From positions 131,381 to 195,380 of the forward strand of contig NW_019775069.1 in assembly GCF_001039355.2 (NCBI RefSeq): DNA of 64,000 nt. The letters are read 5' to 3'. The notes under the pieces are model-generated. The model had not been told where the DNA came from. It saw only the letters and a list, made by a program, of their open reading frames with translations, and made no database searches. This document shows, one piece after another, positions 23,079 through 35,169 of the stretch (the first letter of the stretch is position 1; every line of letters begins with the position of its first letter). The position numbers were made by a program, and so were the translations under genes. The stretch is from Lingula anatina (lineage: Eukaryota; Brachiopoda; Lingulata; Lingulida; Lingulidae).

Positions 23079-24640
23079 CAAAATTCAGGGGTACTTACAT
23101 TTATACTTCACACTATATGCTGGTTGTTAAGGGGGGGGGGGGGAGTGGGCAGGTGACCAGAGCCTAAATGTAACAGATTGAAAATATGTTGAAATGTATT
23201 CAGTTCTAGGTTGTTATCAAAGCTGGCCTGTACAACCCGTGGATTACACGTTTTTACATTTAAAAAATACACGCAAACTGCAGTACCCCAGCATTCAGAC
23301 AGAAAGATTCAAATATCAGCACAGTAGAAAGAACAACAGTTTTTTTTCCATATTTGATATCGCAAACTTGTCATTTGTCTTTATTTTCTTAATGAATTCG
23401 CTTCAGCTATGCCTATGGTATTAATGAGAAATTTGGCAACAAATCAAGGAATTTTTTAATATGATAGAAAGAATTCCCCTGAAAGGGTGATGTACACACT
23501 TTTGAAAAATGGCAAAGTTGCCGAGACCCCCTTTAAATGGTATTCCAACCGGGCGGTTACAACGGGGTAACGTCACGTGCGTCACATACCGTGCCAGCTA
23601 CATTAAAAACAGCGTTAGGTACTAAACACATTTCTTAGCGCCTGTTTTGTTACACGCATTAAGGCTGAATGTGTTTGGCAATGTGACTCGTTTTGGAAGA
23701 TCTGAAATTTATTGAAACAGACCAAATATGTGCATATCATTAATACAATATAATAAAAAGAAGAGTTCACTTCTTATATACCGCACTATACTGACGCGTC
23801 TCAGCGTAGATTACGGACGCCTAGTCATTTTTCGCCCTGATACAATCTGGGTGTTGACTCTACTGCCTCCATGGGGAGGTTATAGGCTATAGCCCAACAT
23901 GCCGTATGAAGCGCTGAACACTAGAAAACGAGAATATCTTTCTCTCCCAGACCAGGAACTTTATCCCTGCTTCAATCCCAGAGTGCCAAACACAGTATGT
24001 GCCGTTTATGATCATAAACATGATGGTCTTTATCAGCTCTAGCACATTTTTACAAAGGTTTATGACCGAACACATGTATAAGTAGCATAACTAAGTATAT
24101 GAAAAATTAGTATAATGATCGAATCAATCTACATACATCAAAGCTGAGATACATGAAACATTGGCTTTGCTATTAATGTTAATATCTGGATTATTACAAG
24201 TATCTGACACATTTCTCTCATTTAGAAGGTAATTATATTAATAGTAACTGGCCATCTCGCTAAATGTGATATTTTTTCATTGTGTCATACTGCGTAATTT
24301 AGCTTAGCCTTGACAGTCTGGTATGTCCCCAGACGGAGTCAATCCCATGTTCTCCAATTTCGAAGGCGGGCACTCTAAATACTAGGCCATCCGATAAGCG
24401 GATGCTGAAATTCACATCCGGTTCGAGAGAACTGCCCTTTTTGTCCGGAAAATGTCCATTCTGGGTAAAATTTGAACTAGCTAAACAAAGGTTTCATTGT
24501 AAAAGGTCCACTTTTTCAGAAAAAGAACCCACCTTTTAAATTTGCTGGCATCGGGCCTGAAAGCTATAGGCCTACGTGTTTACACATATTCCCAAACGCG
24601 TTAAGGTGCTAAAAGTATATGTCTTTAAAAGCTTAAAGGG
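23079..24640. repeat. 3' flank of DUF229-A, duplicated block
   Basis: No gene. Aligns nearly base for base with 34,018-35,167 (copy B) and, with a break at the Gal3ST pseudogene, with 43,180-43,600 plus 44,750-45,850 (copy C). It contains a poly-G run at 23,131-23,143 and a possible poly(A) signal AATAAA at 23,752-23,757. Confidence 0.7.
24325..24395 (-). repeat. tRNA-derived SINE head
   Basis: Read on the minus strand it contains ATGGCCTAGTATTTAGAG (A-box-like) and CATGGGATTGACTCC (B-box-like), about 50 bp apart, around TGCCCGCCTTCGAA. This is the arrangement of tRNA-derived SINEs. The fold is too degenerate for a functional tRNA. A copy lies at 45,541-45,607 by block duplication. Confidence 0.5.
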
Positions 24641-24659
24641 TTAATAACTCTTCGTTTTG

Positions 24660-24718
24660 GCAAAAAAATTAATATTGATGTATATAAGTTGTAGGTAATC
24701 ACCATCAAGATTTATTTA

Positions 24719-24758
<40 letters not shown>

Positions 24759-25330
24759 GTTGTTGTTATTCGTTTTACTATTATTTATTATTTTGTGACT
24801 AAGGTTTACATGTATCTCGATCCTTTACAGTACACTTAATAACGCACATTGTACGAAAACCATCAACGCACTCCGTCATTTTGTGTGATAAAATGGCTTA
24901 CATGGATGTTTATTTTGGCTTTACGCAGTTATAAACGCTTAAAACATTTAAACCCAAACAATTGTTAGGCCAATTTGTTCTGCTTAAATGTTAAAACAAT
25001 TCAACCTAAGTAAGTTACTGATTGTAGTAGAGACGATGACTTATTTTTTTTCACTCCAGATTGCGTTACAGTACTACTCATGCAGTTTGTCAAACATGGC
25101 AAAAACTAAATCTCAAATGAGTCTTTTCATCGTTGGACAAAAGAAATTATCTACAGATATCATTTAGAAGCTGCGAAGTCTATTGGCTTTGAAACATTGT
25201 CCATGTTCTTCGCACATTCTCAAGGTTAAGTTACTTAAAAGCTTTTAATTAAATTGAATTTATTCCTGTACAGGTACATGTACGTGTATATATTATCATG
25301 GCTTTGTACATTATAATATAATAACCACAA
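24660..25330. repeat. block beta, copy 3, with (ATT)n
   Basis: Non-coding. (ATT)n at 24,723-24,758, then the TGTGACTAAGG motif and sequence aligning with 36,000-36,480; joins directly to spacer block gamma-B. Confidence 0.6.
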
Positions 25331-27235
25331 TAAAATATATATTACTGGCACCACTCACATAGATAGTAAATGCCACTTACTCTCCCCGCACCCCATATTG
25401 TTCTGTGATTTTCTTGACTTAAGATAATTTAAATCCCAATTAATTGATTTTAAGTGGGGAAATTGAACACGATGGGGTGTGAGTGACCCGTTTTACACAT
25501 GTGCAATTAGTTTCTTCCTGTCGAGCTTAAAATTTACTGTATGGAAAAAGTTGTGAGCAAATCAGCTTTTTTTAAGAATCTGCACATATCGACTAAAGAT
25601 TAAAATGCTTGTTTTGATGATTATGTGATTTTGGTATGGCGTAACCGGAAGTCGCCATATTCTACATGCGATTTTGATGGTGCGAAAACACAATAATTAA
25701 TGGTGGGGAAAGTAAAGCGCACGTTGGATTATAAACTAATTTTGCCCATGCCAACAATATATTTGTTCAAGTCCACAGTAAACAATTGTGCTAGCTGTAC
25801 TTTTGCTCTCCCCTTCTCTTCATGTTCTAGCACAAGAAACAACTGTGCTAGCTGTACGTGCCTTTACTCTACCCTTCTATTCTCTACATGTTCTAACACA
25901 ATAAACAGCTGTGCTAGCTGTACGTGCCTTTACTCTACCCTTCTATTCTCTTCATGTTCTAACACAAGAAACAACTGTGCTAGCTGTACGTGCCTTTACT
26001 CTACCCTTCTATTCTCTTCATGTTCTAACACAAGAAACAACTGTGCTAGCTGTACCTTAACTCTACCCTACTCCACAATATCCTCTGATATCAGGGCCCC
26101 CACTAAAATAATATACAAAATCACATTATACAGACTACTGGCGCCCCTGTGGTTAGTGAGTAACTCTACATGGTCTAAAACAAGAAACGTTTGTGCTGGA
26201 TGTATCTTTGCCCTGCCTTATTCTTTATGTTCATATGCTGGAAATAAAATGTGCTATGGCGGCAGTGTCATACTGATACAAATGTCACTGTCTGCCCTAT
26301 GGAGAGGAAGCGATGTGTATAAATCTGGAACACTGATTCTGAATGGCTCACCATTAATGCTGACATATCACAAGGACAAAGCTCGGTCATCCGTACCTCT
26401 CGAGGTCATGGTCATCGACCTCAAAACACGCATATAAACCTTTGGTTGTAATGCACGTTGATGACACTTATCAGTGTTGGCAACAATGCCACTCCTGGCC
26501 AATTACAGACTGCAGTAACAGAATTCTTCATCTGGTAACAGGCGAACCAAGGCTATAAACTCCAGCACAACAAAGGAAATAAGGTTGAATTTTTCATCCG
26601 GTCATGAACGACAACCAGTCACAATAGATGGAAGGCTCCGCGGAGTTGGATCGATCTACGTAGACCGATAGTTTCATTGGGAATGACCTCTTATAATAAC
26701 CATGAGTAAGGTTAATAGGCACATGTATAGAGACTGAGGTAGATCAATACCGTGCTGCATGAAGCTACTGAGCGCCATTATTTATTTGACTGCTGACAAC
26801 CTTTGCTGACCTGCTAGTTGGCCGCTTTGGACCCTATACTGAATAAAAACAAAGGTTTGTTCGTCAACATTTATATTGACTTGTGCTCTGACTATACCCA
26901 ATTATATGATGTGGCTGATTAATTGTTGTAGTACATTTAAAGTTGTAAAAACAAAGACCCTTTTCTCGCGATAGTCTGTTTATAATAGGGGGCAGCTTAT
27001 TACTACTGCCGAAGTGACATGAGGCATGCCTCTTCCGTATTTTATAACAAACTTGAAAGTCATATAAAGGCGAAATTTCACAGTGAAAGAAGAATGCGGT
27101 ATGCCCGGCTTGACACGAATGGTAGTCTTCTAGGAACCCTAGTCTGTTCCCCATTACTTTGTACAGGTGACATTCGTCCCATATGGAACTAACCCCGATA
27201 CTCCGCCTAACATGTAGTAATCATATGGGAGTCCG
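25330..27235. repeat. spacer block gamma, copy B
   Basis: Same order as copy A. Homology to 38,340-38,410 continues to CTAATCATATGGGA-like sequence at 27,220-27,235 and then breaks off at an inverted-repeat element. An open frame at 25,700-26,437 (245 codons) is created by the 66-bp array and is frameshifted in copy A, so I do not call it a gene. Confidence 0.65.
25785..26060. repeat. 66-bp minisatellite, copy B (three full units)
   Basis: Units begin CAACTGTGCTAGCTGTA at 25,840, 25,906 (one change) and 25,972, with partial units on both sides. 66 bp equals 22 codons, so the array reads as a Cys-rich repeat (NNCASCTCLYSTLLF...) in one frame. Confidence 0.85.
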
Positions 27236-27248
27236 GTGTCAAGCAACA

Positions 27249-28672
27249 CAGAGTCCTACCATTCTAGGGCCCGGCGGACCCGGTGTTTTAAAACTGAGAG
27301 TCCGGCGGACTCCCTCTCTCGAAATAACGGGTCCCGGACTCTATGTTCTGAAATGTAGAGTCCACCTAGACACTCTATTGCAGTACGGAAAGTCCTAGGA
27401 CCCTACGTTTTAATACTGATAGTCCGCATTGAGGAGTAAAAATTAAAAATATTATTCTTATAACATGAAATTTGAATATGATTTTGAACAGAATGAAGAA
27501 AGATATGGAGTGAAAAACTATAAAGATTGAAGGTTAAATAAGCATGATTAGCCTCCGTAAAAATTTAAAACGTACTATAAATTTGTAGTGTTGGCATTTC
27601 ATAAACTTTAATTGGCTCTATTTAGCCTATGAATGCAATTTTAAAAAATCAGGAAAATATTTAATTGAATTCTTCATGTTTATAACAAACCCAACAAAAC
27701 ACTTGCTGTTGTTTTCCCATTATTTATTTTTTCAAAAACTGAATGAAAAGTGGGGATAATTTAATTAAAAAGGGTAAAAACTTTGCATTCTTGTGCCCGT
27801 GGGATTTTGACTCCCCTTGGTTACGAATGAAAATGAATATTTTTCCTGATTTTTTTCCACCCAATATTTTAACATCGAACTTTCAAATATGTCCAATATA
27901 TTATTCATAAAGTATACTAAAAGGATATATCCTCCATTATGCATACTTCAAGATAAAAGTCTTATACTCAAATAAAATAACAACTATTGAGTTTTATGAG
28001 GGTGGGGGTCAAAATTTATCTTGGGGGAGTCTGATTTTTCATTATGAAATTTTGACTGCAGAGTCAGATTTTCATTATGAAATTTTGACAGGGGAGTTTG
28101 ATTTTCATTATGGCATTTTGACTGTGGAGTCAGATTTTTATAATGGGGAGTCACCTTTTAGGGGAGTCAAATTTTCATGGTACTCCTGCCATGTTGTAAA
28201 TAAAGCCGTATTGCTTGAAAATCCATAATGACAGTCGGCATCGCGAGTAGTTAGCCATTTTATACCTTGAGAACCATGAAATACATTCATTTTGGGTTGA
28301 TTCCATTTATATATAGGTCATATGTATTTTTTAATATAAGTTATTTTAACTGTAAATCAAAATTAAATGAGTATATTTTTCAATGGCACTTTAACAATAA
28401 ATGAGTTCCGTCCGTTTCAAGAAATATATTGCACAGCTTAACTGTCATGTACCAGAAGGTCCCCCATGACAGAAAGTCCGGGACCCGTTATTTCAGAAAC
28501 TTTTCTGAAATAACGAGTCCCGGAATCTGTATCATCATAATTGAATATAATATACAGGGTCCCCCGGACCCTGCATTTAACCGGACCCTACGTTTCATGA
28601 CAGCTATCACGAAACACAGAGTCCGCCCGTCATACAGAAGAACTTGGTCTAAAAGCTAGGGTCCTACTGTAG
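27249..28672. mobile_element. inverted-repeat element with GGGTCC/AGTCCGG motifs
   Basis: The left 180 bp and right 230 bp are dense in AGAGTCC, GGGTCC and GTCCGGCGGAC motifs. They share GAAATAACGGGTCCCGGACT in opposite orientation (27,317 region plus strand; 28,475-28,500 minus strand). The ends read AGAGTCCTACCATTCTAGGG (left) and, inverted, AGTAGGACCCTAG (right). No transposase is present. It interrupts the gamma-B block. A related fragment lies at 53,303-53,415. Probably a non-autonomous DNA transposon; exact ends and target duplication are uncertain. Confidence 0.5.
28027..28185. repeat. ~33-bp degenerate tandem repeat
   Basis: About four to five units of GAGTCxGATTTTCATTATGA followed by AATTTTGAC, spaced 33-34 bp, inside the inverted-repeat element. 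Confidence 0.75.
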
Positions 28673-28784
28673 AATAGTAGATATTTAGTAAAAGCGCTTT
28701 ATATTGACAATCTGGGTATAATAGAATTATAAAAAAGCAAACCCTTGATGCAATTAAATGTAATATAACAAAACGGCAGTGGTT

Positions 28785-28910
28785 CGCACAGCGACCTGGT
28801 GGTGTAGTGGACAGCGACACGGGTGATAAGCCTACTATAGTATCCAATGACAGGGAAGTATGCAGAAATTAAACAATATGTTGGTTCGAGTCCGACACTA
28901 GAGTTGACAT
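28785..28910 (+). repeat. tRNA-like SINE head (low confidence)
   Basis: GGTGGTGTAGTGGACAGC resembles a tRNA A box and GGTTCGAGTCCGAC matches a B box, but ~75 bp separate them, too far for an intact tRNA unless an insertion is present. I infer a tRNA-derived SINE or a tRNA pseudogene. Confidence 0.35.
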
Positions 28911-29079
28911 TTTAACGCCTCTATTTTCACTCTCGTTTTTTAAATCTATAGTTAAATATTTAACTTACTGTCCATTTATAGTGTGTCATTCCGCAATAAT
29001 ATGTATGGAAGCGTATAAGTGCCACAACACACAACAAAATCACTCAACACACAACACAATTTCAACACGACACATTTAA

Positions 29080-29140
29080 CTTCTCGACACAACACCAAAG
29101 AAAATCGCAACACAACACATTAACTTCTCGACACAACGGA
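29080..29140. repeat. 44-bp repeat, left arm (two units)
   Basis: Unit contains TTCTCGACACAACACC; the marker TCGA recurs at 29,084 and 29,128, 44 bp apart. The right arm has four units. Confidence 0.75.
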
Positions 29141-29340
29141 AATAGATGGCGCTTTCGGCGTGGACGTCTTGGAAAAGCCGCGAAAACCCACATAACGATT
29201 GTGATTGTTTCCTTATTTTCTCAGGGCATTTATAATAATGTGTCACTTTTGGGTCCAGGAAAAGCGCACTTTTGAAAACATTGTATTACAGAGAAGTTTT
29301 AATATCAGATAATCTGTTGCGAATGTTGCATATTCTATGC

Positions 29341-29371
<31 letters not shown>

Positions 29372-30532
29372 TGAGGGGGGGGGGGGGGTATTGATTTTGA
29401 GAGTATTGAAGCCGAGGGATATATCGTTACTTGTTCCTGTGCTCACATAAATTGAAATTCTAATATTGTAAATGCAACATAAATATTTGATAATCAATGC
29501 AATGTATCTTATCTAAATAAATTAGTAGGCTACAGTAAATGTATTCTAACACTTGCAATTTTGCTCCTTATGCTTGTAAGCATGTAATCTCAAGGGGTGT
29601 TCTATATAATTAATTTATAAATAATAGCATTAAACATTAAATACTGTTAAAAAACATGTTGTCTATCTGGCTGTTACATTATTGGAATTTCAACAAGTTT
29701 TGTTTTATTCAGTTTAATTTGGAAGTGTCAAATAGTGCATGCAGTGTCAAATAGAGCGCTGAAGTTTCGTTTTTCAAAAACGATTCTAATGGACAGAAAC
29801 CAGAGTCGTTTTTCAAAAAAGATTCTGAGAAGCCAAAATCGTTTTTGCAAAGAGAAACAGGAGCGAAGGGAGTGAGAGCTAGGCAACCTGTGATTACTTT
29901 CTACCGCGACCAGTTAAACCCTCACCGTGGAAGCCTCTCCTCACCGTGCGCTGAGACCGAGAAGGTAGTCGGTTATCTATTACGGCGTACAGGTAGCAAT
30001 CACCGGGGTTAGAGTGGGGGGGGGGGGGGGGGGGGGGGGGGGGAGATGAGGGGGAAAAGCCCCACCACTCCCCGGGATCTCACTAGGTAGTTTGAAGCTA
30101 GTAAAGTATAATTCTTAATTTTATTGAATTTTTCAAAAACGATTCTGATGCCCAGAGACCAGTGTCGTTTTTCGAAAAACGATTCTGGCAGCCAGAAACT
30201 AGTGTCGTTTTTCAAAAACGATTCTGAGAAGCCAGAATCGTATTTGCGGAGAGAAACAGGGGTGGACGGAGGGAGAAGCCAGCAGCAGTGAGCGTTTACC
30301 GCGACTAGGTAACACTCATCGCGAAAGCCGGACAGGTTCTTATGGTATCTCTTCGACGTGCGCTGAGACCGAGACGGTCGCCGATTATTGCCTACGGGGT
30401 ACGGGCAACCCTCATCGAAGAAGCTTGCTATACTAGGGTGTTAACAGTGTTACGGTCTTTCCTCGCCGCGCTGGGAGGCCGAGTTGACCGTCTGTACCAG
30501 TCACAGTCAGCCTGCACAGCGGAAGCCGGGAA

Positions 30533-30782
30533 NNNNNNNNNNNNNNNNNNNNNNNNNNNNNNNNNNNNNNNNNNNNNNNNNNNNNNNNNNNNNNNNNNNN
30601 NNNNNNNNNNNNNNNNNNNNNNNNNNNNNNNNNNNNNNNNNNNNNNNNNNNNNNNNNNNNNNNNNNNNNNNNNNNNNNNNNNNNNNNNNNNNNNNNNNNN
30701 NNNNNNNNNNNNNNNNNNNNNNNNNNNNNNNNNNNNNNNNNNNNNNNNNNNNNNNNNNNNNNNNNNNNNNNNNNNNNNNNNN
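30533..30782. other. assembly gap (250 n)
   Basis: A run of n flanked on the right by long poly-G and poly-C tracts (30,787-30,866) inside the foldback element; low-quality sequence around it is likely. The length is probably nominal. Confidence 0.98.
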
Positions 30783-32479
30783 TACATGGGGGGGGGGGGG
30801 GGGGGGGGGGGGGGGGAAAAGGGGGGGGGTGGAGAGGGGGGAGCCCCCCCCCCCCCCCCCCCCCCGGGGGACTCCTTTTGTAGTTTGAAATATTATTTTT
30901 AATTTTATTGCATTTTTGAAAAGGATTCTGATGCCGAGAAACCAGTGTCGTTTTTCGAAAAACGATCCTGGCAGCCCGAAACTAGTGTCGTTTTTCAAAA
31001 ACGATTATGGCAACCAGAAACGAGTTTCGTTCTTCAAAAACGATTCTAAGAAGCCAGAATAGTTTTTTACGGGGAGAAACAGGACTGGACAGGGGAGAGG
31101 CAACGTGCGATTAAAGTCTACCGTGACCAGGTAACCTTCACTGCGGAAGTTGGAAAGGGTGTTATACGTTCTCTTACCGCCGTGCGCTGATACCGAGACG
31201 GTAGCGGTCAATGTAATAGGTGTCTTTTTTTACAAAACGTTTCTGGCAACGAGAAACTACTGTCCTTTTTTAAAAAACGATTCTGAAAAGCCAGAATCTT
31301 TCTTTTTCAATTAAATTAAAAACGATACCTCATACTACAAATGAAGAACCTGGGGGCCCTTCCCCCTCCTCACTCTCTTCCGCCAACCCCCAACCCCACC
31401 TAAACACCCTTCACGGTTTTCGCTGTAAAGGCGGCCTGTGCCTCGTAGAGGCGGTCATCTAGTCTTCAGCGCACGGCGAGAAAAAAACCGAAACTCCCTG
31501 AATACCCTGCCCGGCATTGGCGGTGAAAGCTGCTTGTGCGCCGTAGGCCATGATCGGCGACCGTCTCGGTCTCAGCGCACGGCGAGGAGAGACCGTACCA
31601 CCCTGTCCGGCTTTCACAGTGAGAGCTACCTAGTCGCGGTACACGCACACCGCTGGTTGCTTCTCCCTCTGCCCACCCCTGTTTCTCTCCTCAAAAATGA
31701 TTCTGGCTTCTCAGCATCGTTTTTGAAAAACGAAACTAGTTTCTGGTTGCCAGGTTCGTTTTTGAAAAATGAAACTGGAAACTAGAAACTAGACACTAAC
31801 TTCAGCGTTCTGTGTCAAATTACAAGTTCGGTGTTACTATTTACTATGAAATGCTAGTTAATGAAGTACAGATGTGCATTGAATGCACAAATTGTCACAT
31901 ATAATATCGGTGGGTCTGAGTACAATTAGAACACTAGCTATAGTTTTAAAATTATTTTTATATTTTTAATTTTAATTAATTATTTTTATTTTCTGTAATT
32001 TTGAGTTTATTTCTTTATTTCTTTATTTCTTTATTTATTTATTTTTTTTGTTTGTTTTAGATTCCCAGTATACTATTTTTCAGGACAGCTGATAATTTGA
32101 ATGAACCTGTTACTGTTTATAAGTGAAGAAAAATTTCTAAAATTTCAAAATTATCCACTTATATTTTCCGTCAAATCTGCACCGATTGTCCCCAGCTACG
32201 ATATATCCCCTGACTTCAATAGTCTCAACATCAACAATACCCTTCCCCGCTCCCCCTCAATACAAACACACACACACACACACACATCAACATTCACAAC
32301 AAATTATCTGATATTAAAACTTCTCTGTAGTACAATGTTTTCAAAAGTGCGCTTTTCCTGGACCCCAAAGTGACACATTATTATAAATGCCCTGAGAAAA
32401 TAAGGAAACAATTACAGAATTGTTCTGTGGGTTTTCGCGGCTTTTCCAAGACGTCCACGCCGAAAGCGCCATCTATTTC

Positions 32480-32650
32480 CGTTGTGTCGAGAAGTTAATG
32501 TGTTGTGTTGCGATTTTCTTTGTTGTTGTGTCGAGAAGTTAATGTGTTGTGTTGCGATTTTCTTTGGTGTTGTGTCGAGAAGTTAATGTGTTGTGTCGCG
32601 ATTTTCTTTGGTGTTGTGTCGAGAAGTTAATGTGTCGTGTTGAAATTGTG
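32480..32650. repeat. 44-bp repeat, right arm (four units)
   Basis: TGTCGAGAAGTTAATGTG recurs with TCGA at 32,487, 32,531, 32,575 and 32,619, exactly 44 bp apart, inverted relative to the left arm. Confidence 0.85.
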
Positions 32651-32783
32651 TTGTGTGTCGAGTGTTTTTGTTGTGTGTTGTGGCACTTATACGCTTCCAT
32701 AAATATGTGTTATACTCACTTTTGATTACATTCCATACCTTTTTTAATTGGACTTACTTAAAATATTTCACACATATCCCATN

Positions 32784-34017
32784 AATCGTATTTTGGTCTT
32801 TATTTTTTAAATGAATTAAGCCACGATTATGGAAGTGCTATCCAGTTAGCAGACGCTGATTACAGAGACTTCCTGAAAGAGCACAATGAAAGAGGACATT
32901 TTAACAATACGATAATGTTATTTATGAGCGACCACGGTTCACGGTACGTATATATAGAGCTACATCTTCATCCTCTCTCTCTCACACACAAACACACATA
33001 CACACACACATACACATACACACACATTCAGCGCACATAACTTTTAACTTCTTACCTTCTTACCCCCTTCTTTCGCGCAAAACTCTCTCTTTCTCTGTCA
33101 TTAAAAGCTAATAGATACAAAGTAACTTCTTTTTGTTCATTACGAAGAGTCCTCTCTCTCTCTGTATGTCACACTCTCATACTCTCACACTCTCATACAC
33201 TCTCTGCATTCTTATTTATACTTTTAACGAAGGCCAGTCTGTCTGTTTATATTCACTTATATCTGTCGTTTCTTCAAGGTTTTTCGGGCTCCGTTCCACC
33301 CCTATTGGTCACCTAGAAGCCAGCAACCCTCTGCTAACAATGGTTCTGCCACCATGGCTCAAGCAGCAGTACCCGCACATAGCAGAAGCTGTAAACTCGA
33401 ACGCAGAGCGATTGGTTACTCCGTACGATATCCACGCTACGTTAGTCGATATCCTTCACTCTGATTTGCCAATTACCAAAAAGAGTACCAATGGCAAGAA
33501 ACGTAGAGAAAGACTTGCGAAAGGAATAAGTTTGTTCCAAAATCTTCCCAGCAGGACGTGTGCCTCAGCAGGTATACCAGAAGACACCTGCACTTTATGT
33601 ACACCACTGGAACCAACTTTTCTGGATATTAATTCACAGAAAGCACGCTTCATTGCAAACGCCGTATTGACCAAAATAAATTACGTTCTCGTCAATGCGA
33701 CATCAGAGTGTGACGTTTTACTGATTTCAGATATTACTTATATAGCCGTAACCTCTTACGACAGGCTTTCTGTTACTTATATTGTAATTGTTAAGACGGT
33801 ACCAGGGAGCGGGATATTTGAGGCGTCTGTACTTGAGACGAGGGCCATGGCTTCTGACTCCACAGAGAGCCAATATACTGTTATCACACCAGTTATACGT
33901 ATCAGTCTCTATGACAACAACTGTTGCTGTGCAGAGGACAGTCGCATAGACAAATACTGTCATTGCAAGGTGACACGTAGGCAAAGCCGCAGTAAGGTCT
34001 TCCCGTTATATTATTAA
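32784..34017 (+). pseudogene. DUF229 copy B, 3' part only (assembly-limited or truncated)
   Basis: Begins right after a single n at 32,783 in the middle of the first exon (matching copy A from about 21,815). It includes the SDHGSR motif, the donor at 32,943/32,944 and the whole second exon 33,279-34,017. The second exon differs from A by only a few bases (e.g. Ser to Ala, Asn to Tyr, Arg to Leu). The first ~360 residues, signal-anchor and upstream region are missing. Because the break coincides with an n, this could be a real truncation by the foldback insertion, a misjoin, or an allelic copy of A placed in tandem. What remains has no stop or frameshift. Confidence 0.75.
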
Positions 34018-35167
34018 CAAAATTCAGGGGTACTTACATTTATACTTCACACTATATGCTGGTTGTTAAGGGGGGGGGGGGAGTGGGCAGGTGACCAGAG
34101 CCTAAATGTAACAGATTGAAAATATGTTGAAATGTATTCAGTTCTAGGTTGTTATCAAAGCTGGCCTGTACAACCCGTGGATTACACGTTTTTACATTAA
34201 AAAAAAATACACGCAAACTGTAGTACCCCAGCATTCAGACAGAAAGATTCAAATATCAGCACTGTAGAAAGAACAACAGTTTTTTTTTCCATATTTGATA
34301 TCGCAAACTTGTCATTTGTCTTTATTTTCTTAATGAATTCGCTTCAGCTATGCCTATGGTATTAATGAGAAATTTGGCAACAAATCAAGGAATTTTTTAA
34401 TATGATAGAAAGAATTCCCCTGAAAGGGTGATGTACACACTTTTGAAAAATGGCAAAGTTGCCGAGACCCCCTTTAAATGGTATTCCAACCGGGCGGTTA
34501 CAACGGGGTAACGTCACGTGCGTCACATACCGTGCCAGCTACATTAAAAACAGCGTTAGGTACTAAACACATTTCTTAGCGCATGTTTTGTTACACGCAT
34601 TAAGGCTGAATGTGTTTGGCAATGTGACTCGTTTTGGAAGATCTGAAATTTATTGAAACAGACCAAATATATGCATATCATTAATACAATATAATAAAAA
34701 GAAGAGTTCACTTCTTATATACTGACGTTCACTTCCACTATACTGACGCGTCTCAGCGTAGATTACAGACGCCAAGTCTCTTTTCGCCCTGATACAATCT
34801 GGGTGTTGACTCTATGGGGAGGTTATAGGCTATAGCCCAACATGCCGTACAAAGCTCTGAAAGCAAGCAAACGAGAATATCTTTCTCTCCCAGACCAGGA
34901 AGTTTATCCCTGCTTCAATCCCAGAGTGCCAAACACAGTATGCGCCGTATATGATTATAAACATGATGATCTTTATCAGCTCTAGCACATTTTTATAAAG
35001 GTTCGTGACCGAACACATGCATAAGTAGCATAAATAAGTATATGAAAAATTAGTATAATGATCGAATCAATTTACATACATGAAAGCTGAGATATATGAA
35101 ACATTGGCTTTGCTATTAATGTTAATATCTGGATTATTACACTCATCTGACACATTTCTCTCATTTA
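34018..35167. repeat. 3' flank of DUF229-B, duplicate of 23,079-24,235
   Basis: Near-identical to the flank of copy A, including the poly-G run at 34,071. Identity ends abruptly at CTCATTTA (35,167), where the sequence switches to block beta. No gene seen. Confidence 0.75.
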
Positions 35168-35169
35168 CT

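Larger units (their letters stand above)
29005..32700. mobile_element. 3.7-kb foldback (long inverted repeat) element
   Basis: The outer arms, 29,005-~29,440 and ~32,190-32,700, are inverted copies beginning ATGGAAGCGTATAAGTGCC. Similar octamers flank the ends (TAATATGT at 28,997-29,004; AAATATGT at 32,701-32,708; one mismatch). Inside, modules of ~220-300 bp with near-palindromes CGTTTTTCAAAAACG and the motif GCGCTGAGACCGAGACGG repeat directly on the left (29,765; 30,130; 30,905) and inverted on the right (31,420-31,760). There is no transposase. The element replaces the region where spacer gamma-B should join DUF229-B. The assembly gap falls at its centre. Confidence 0.7.

Noticed and set aside
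25700-26437. 245-codon open frame in spacer block B
   Set aside because: Longest non-gene frame in the region, but explained by a repeat unit divisible by three; not conserved in A or C. Kept as a finding, not as a gene.
28785-28910. Functional tRNA gene
   Set aside because: A- and B-box-like motifs are ~75 bp apart and no cloverleaf could be drawn; retained only as a low-confidence SINE-like repeat.
30342-30998. Frames spanning the run of n and poly-G/poly-C
   Set aside because: Artefact of the assembly gap and homopolymers inside the foldback element.
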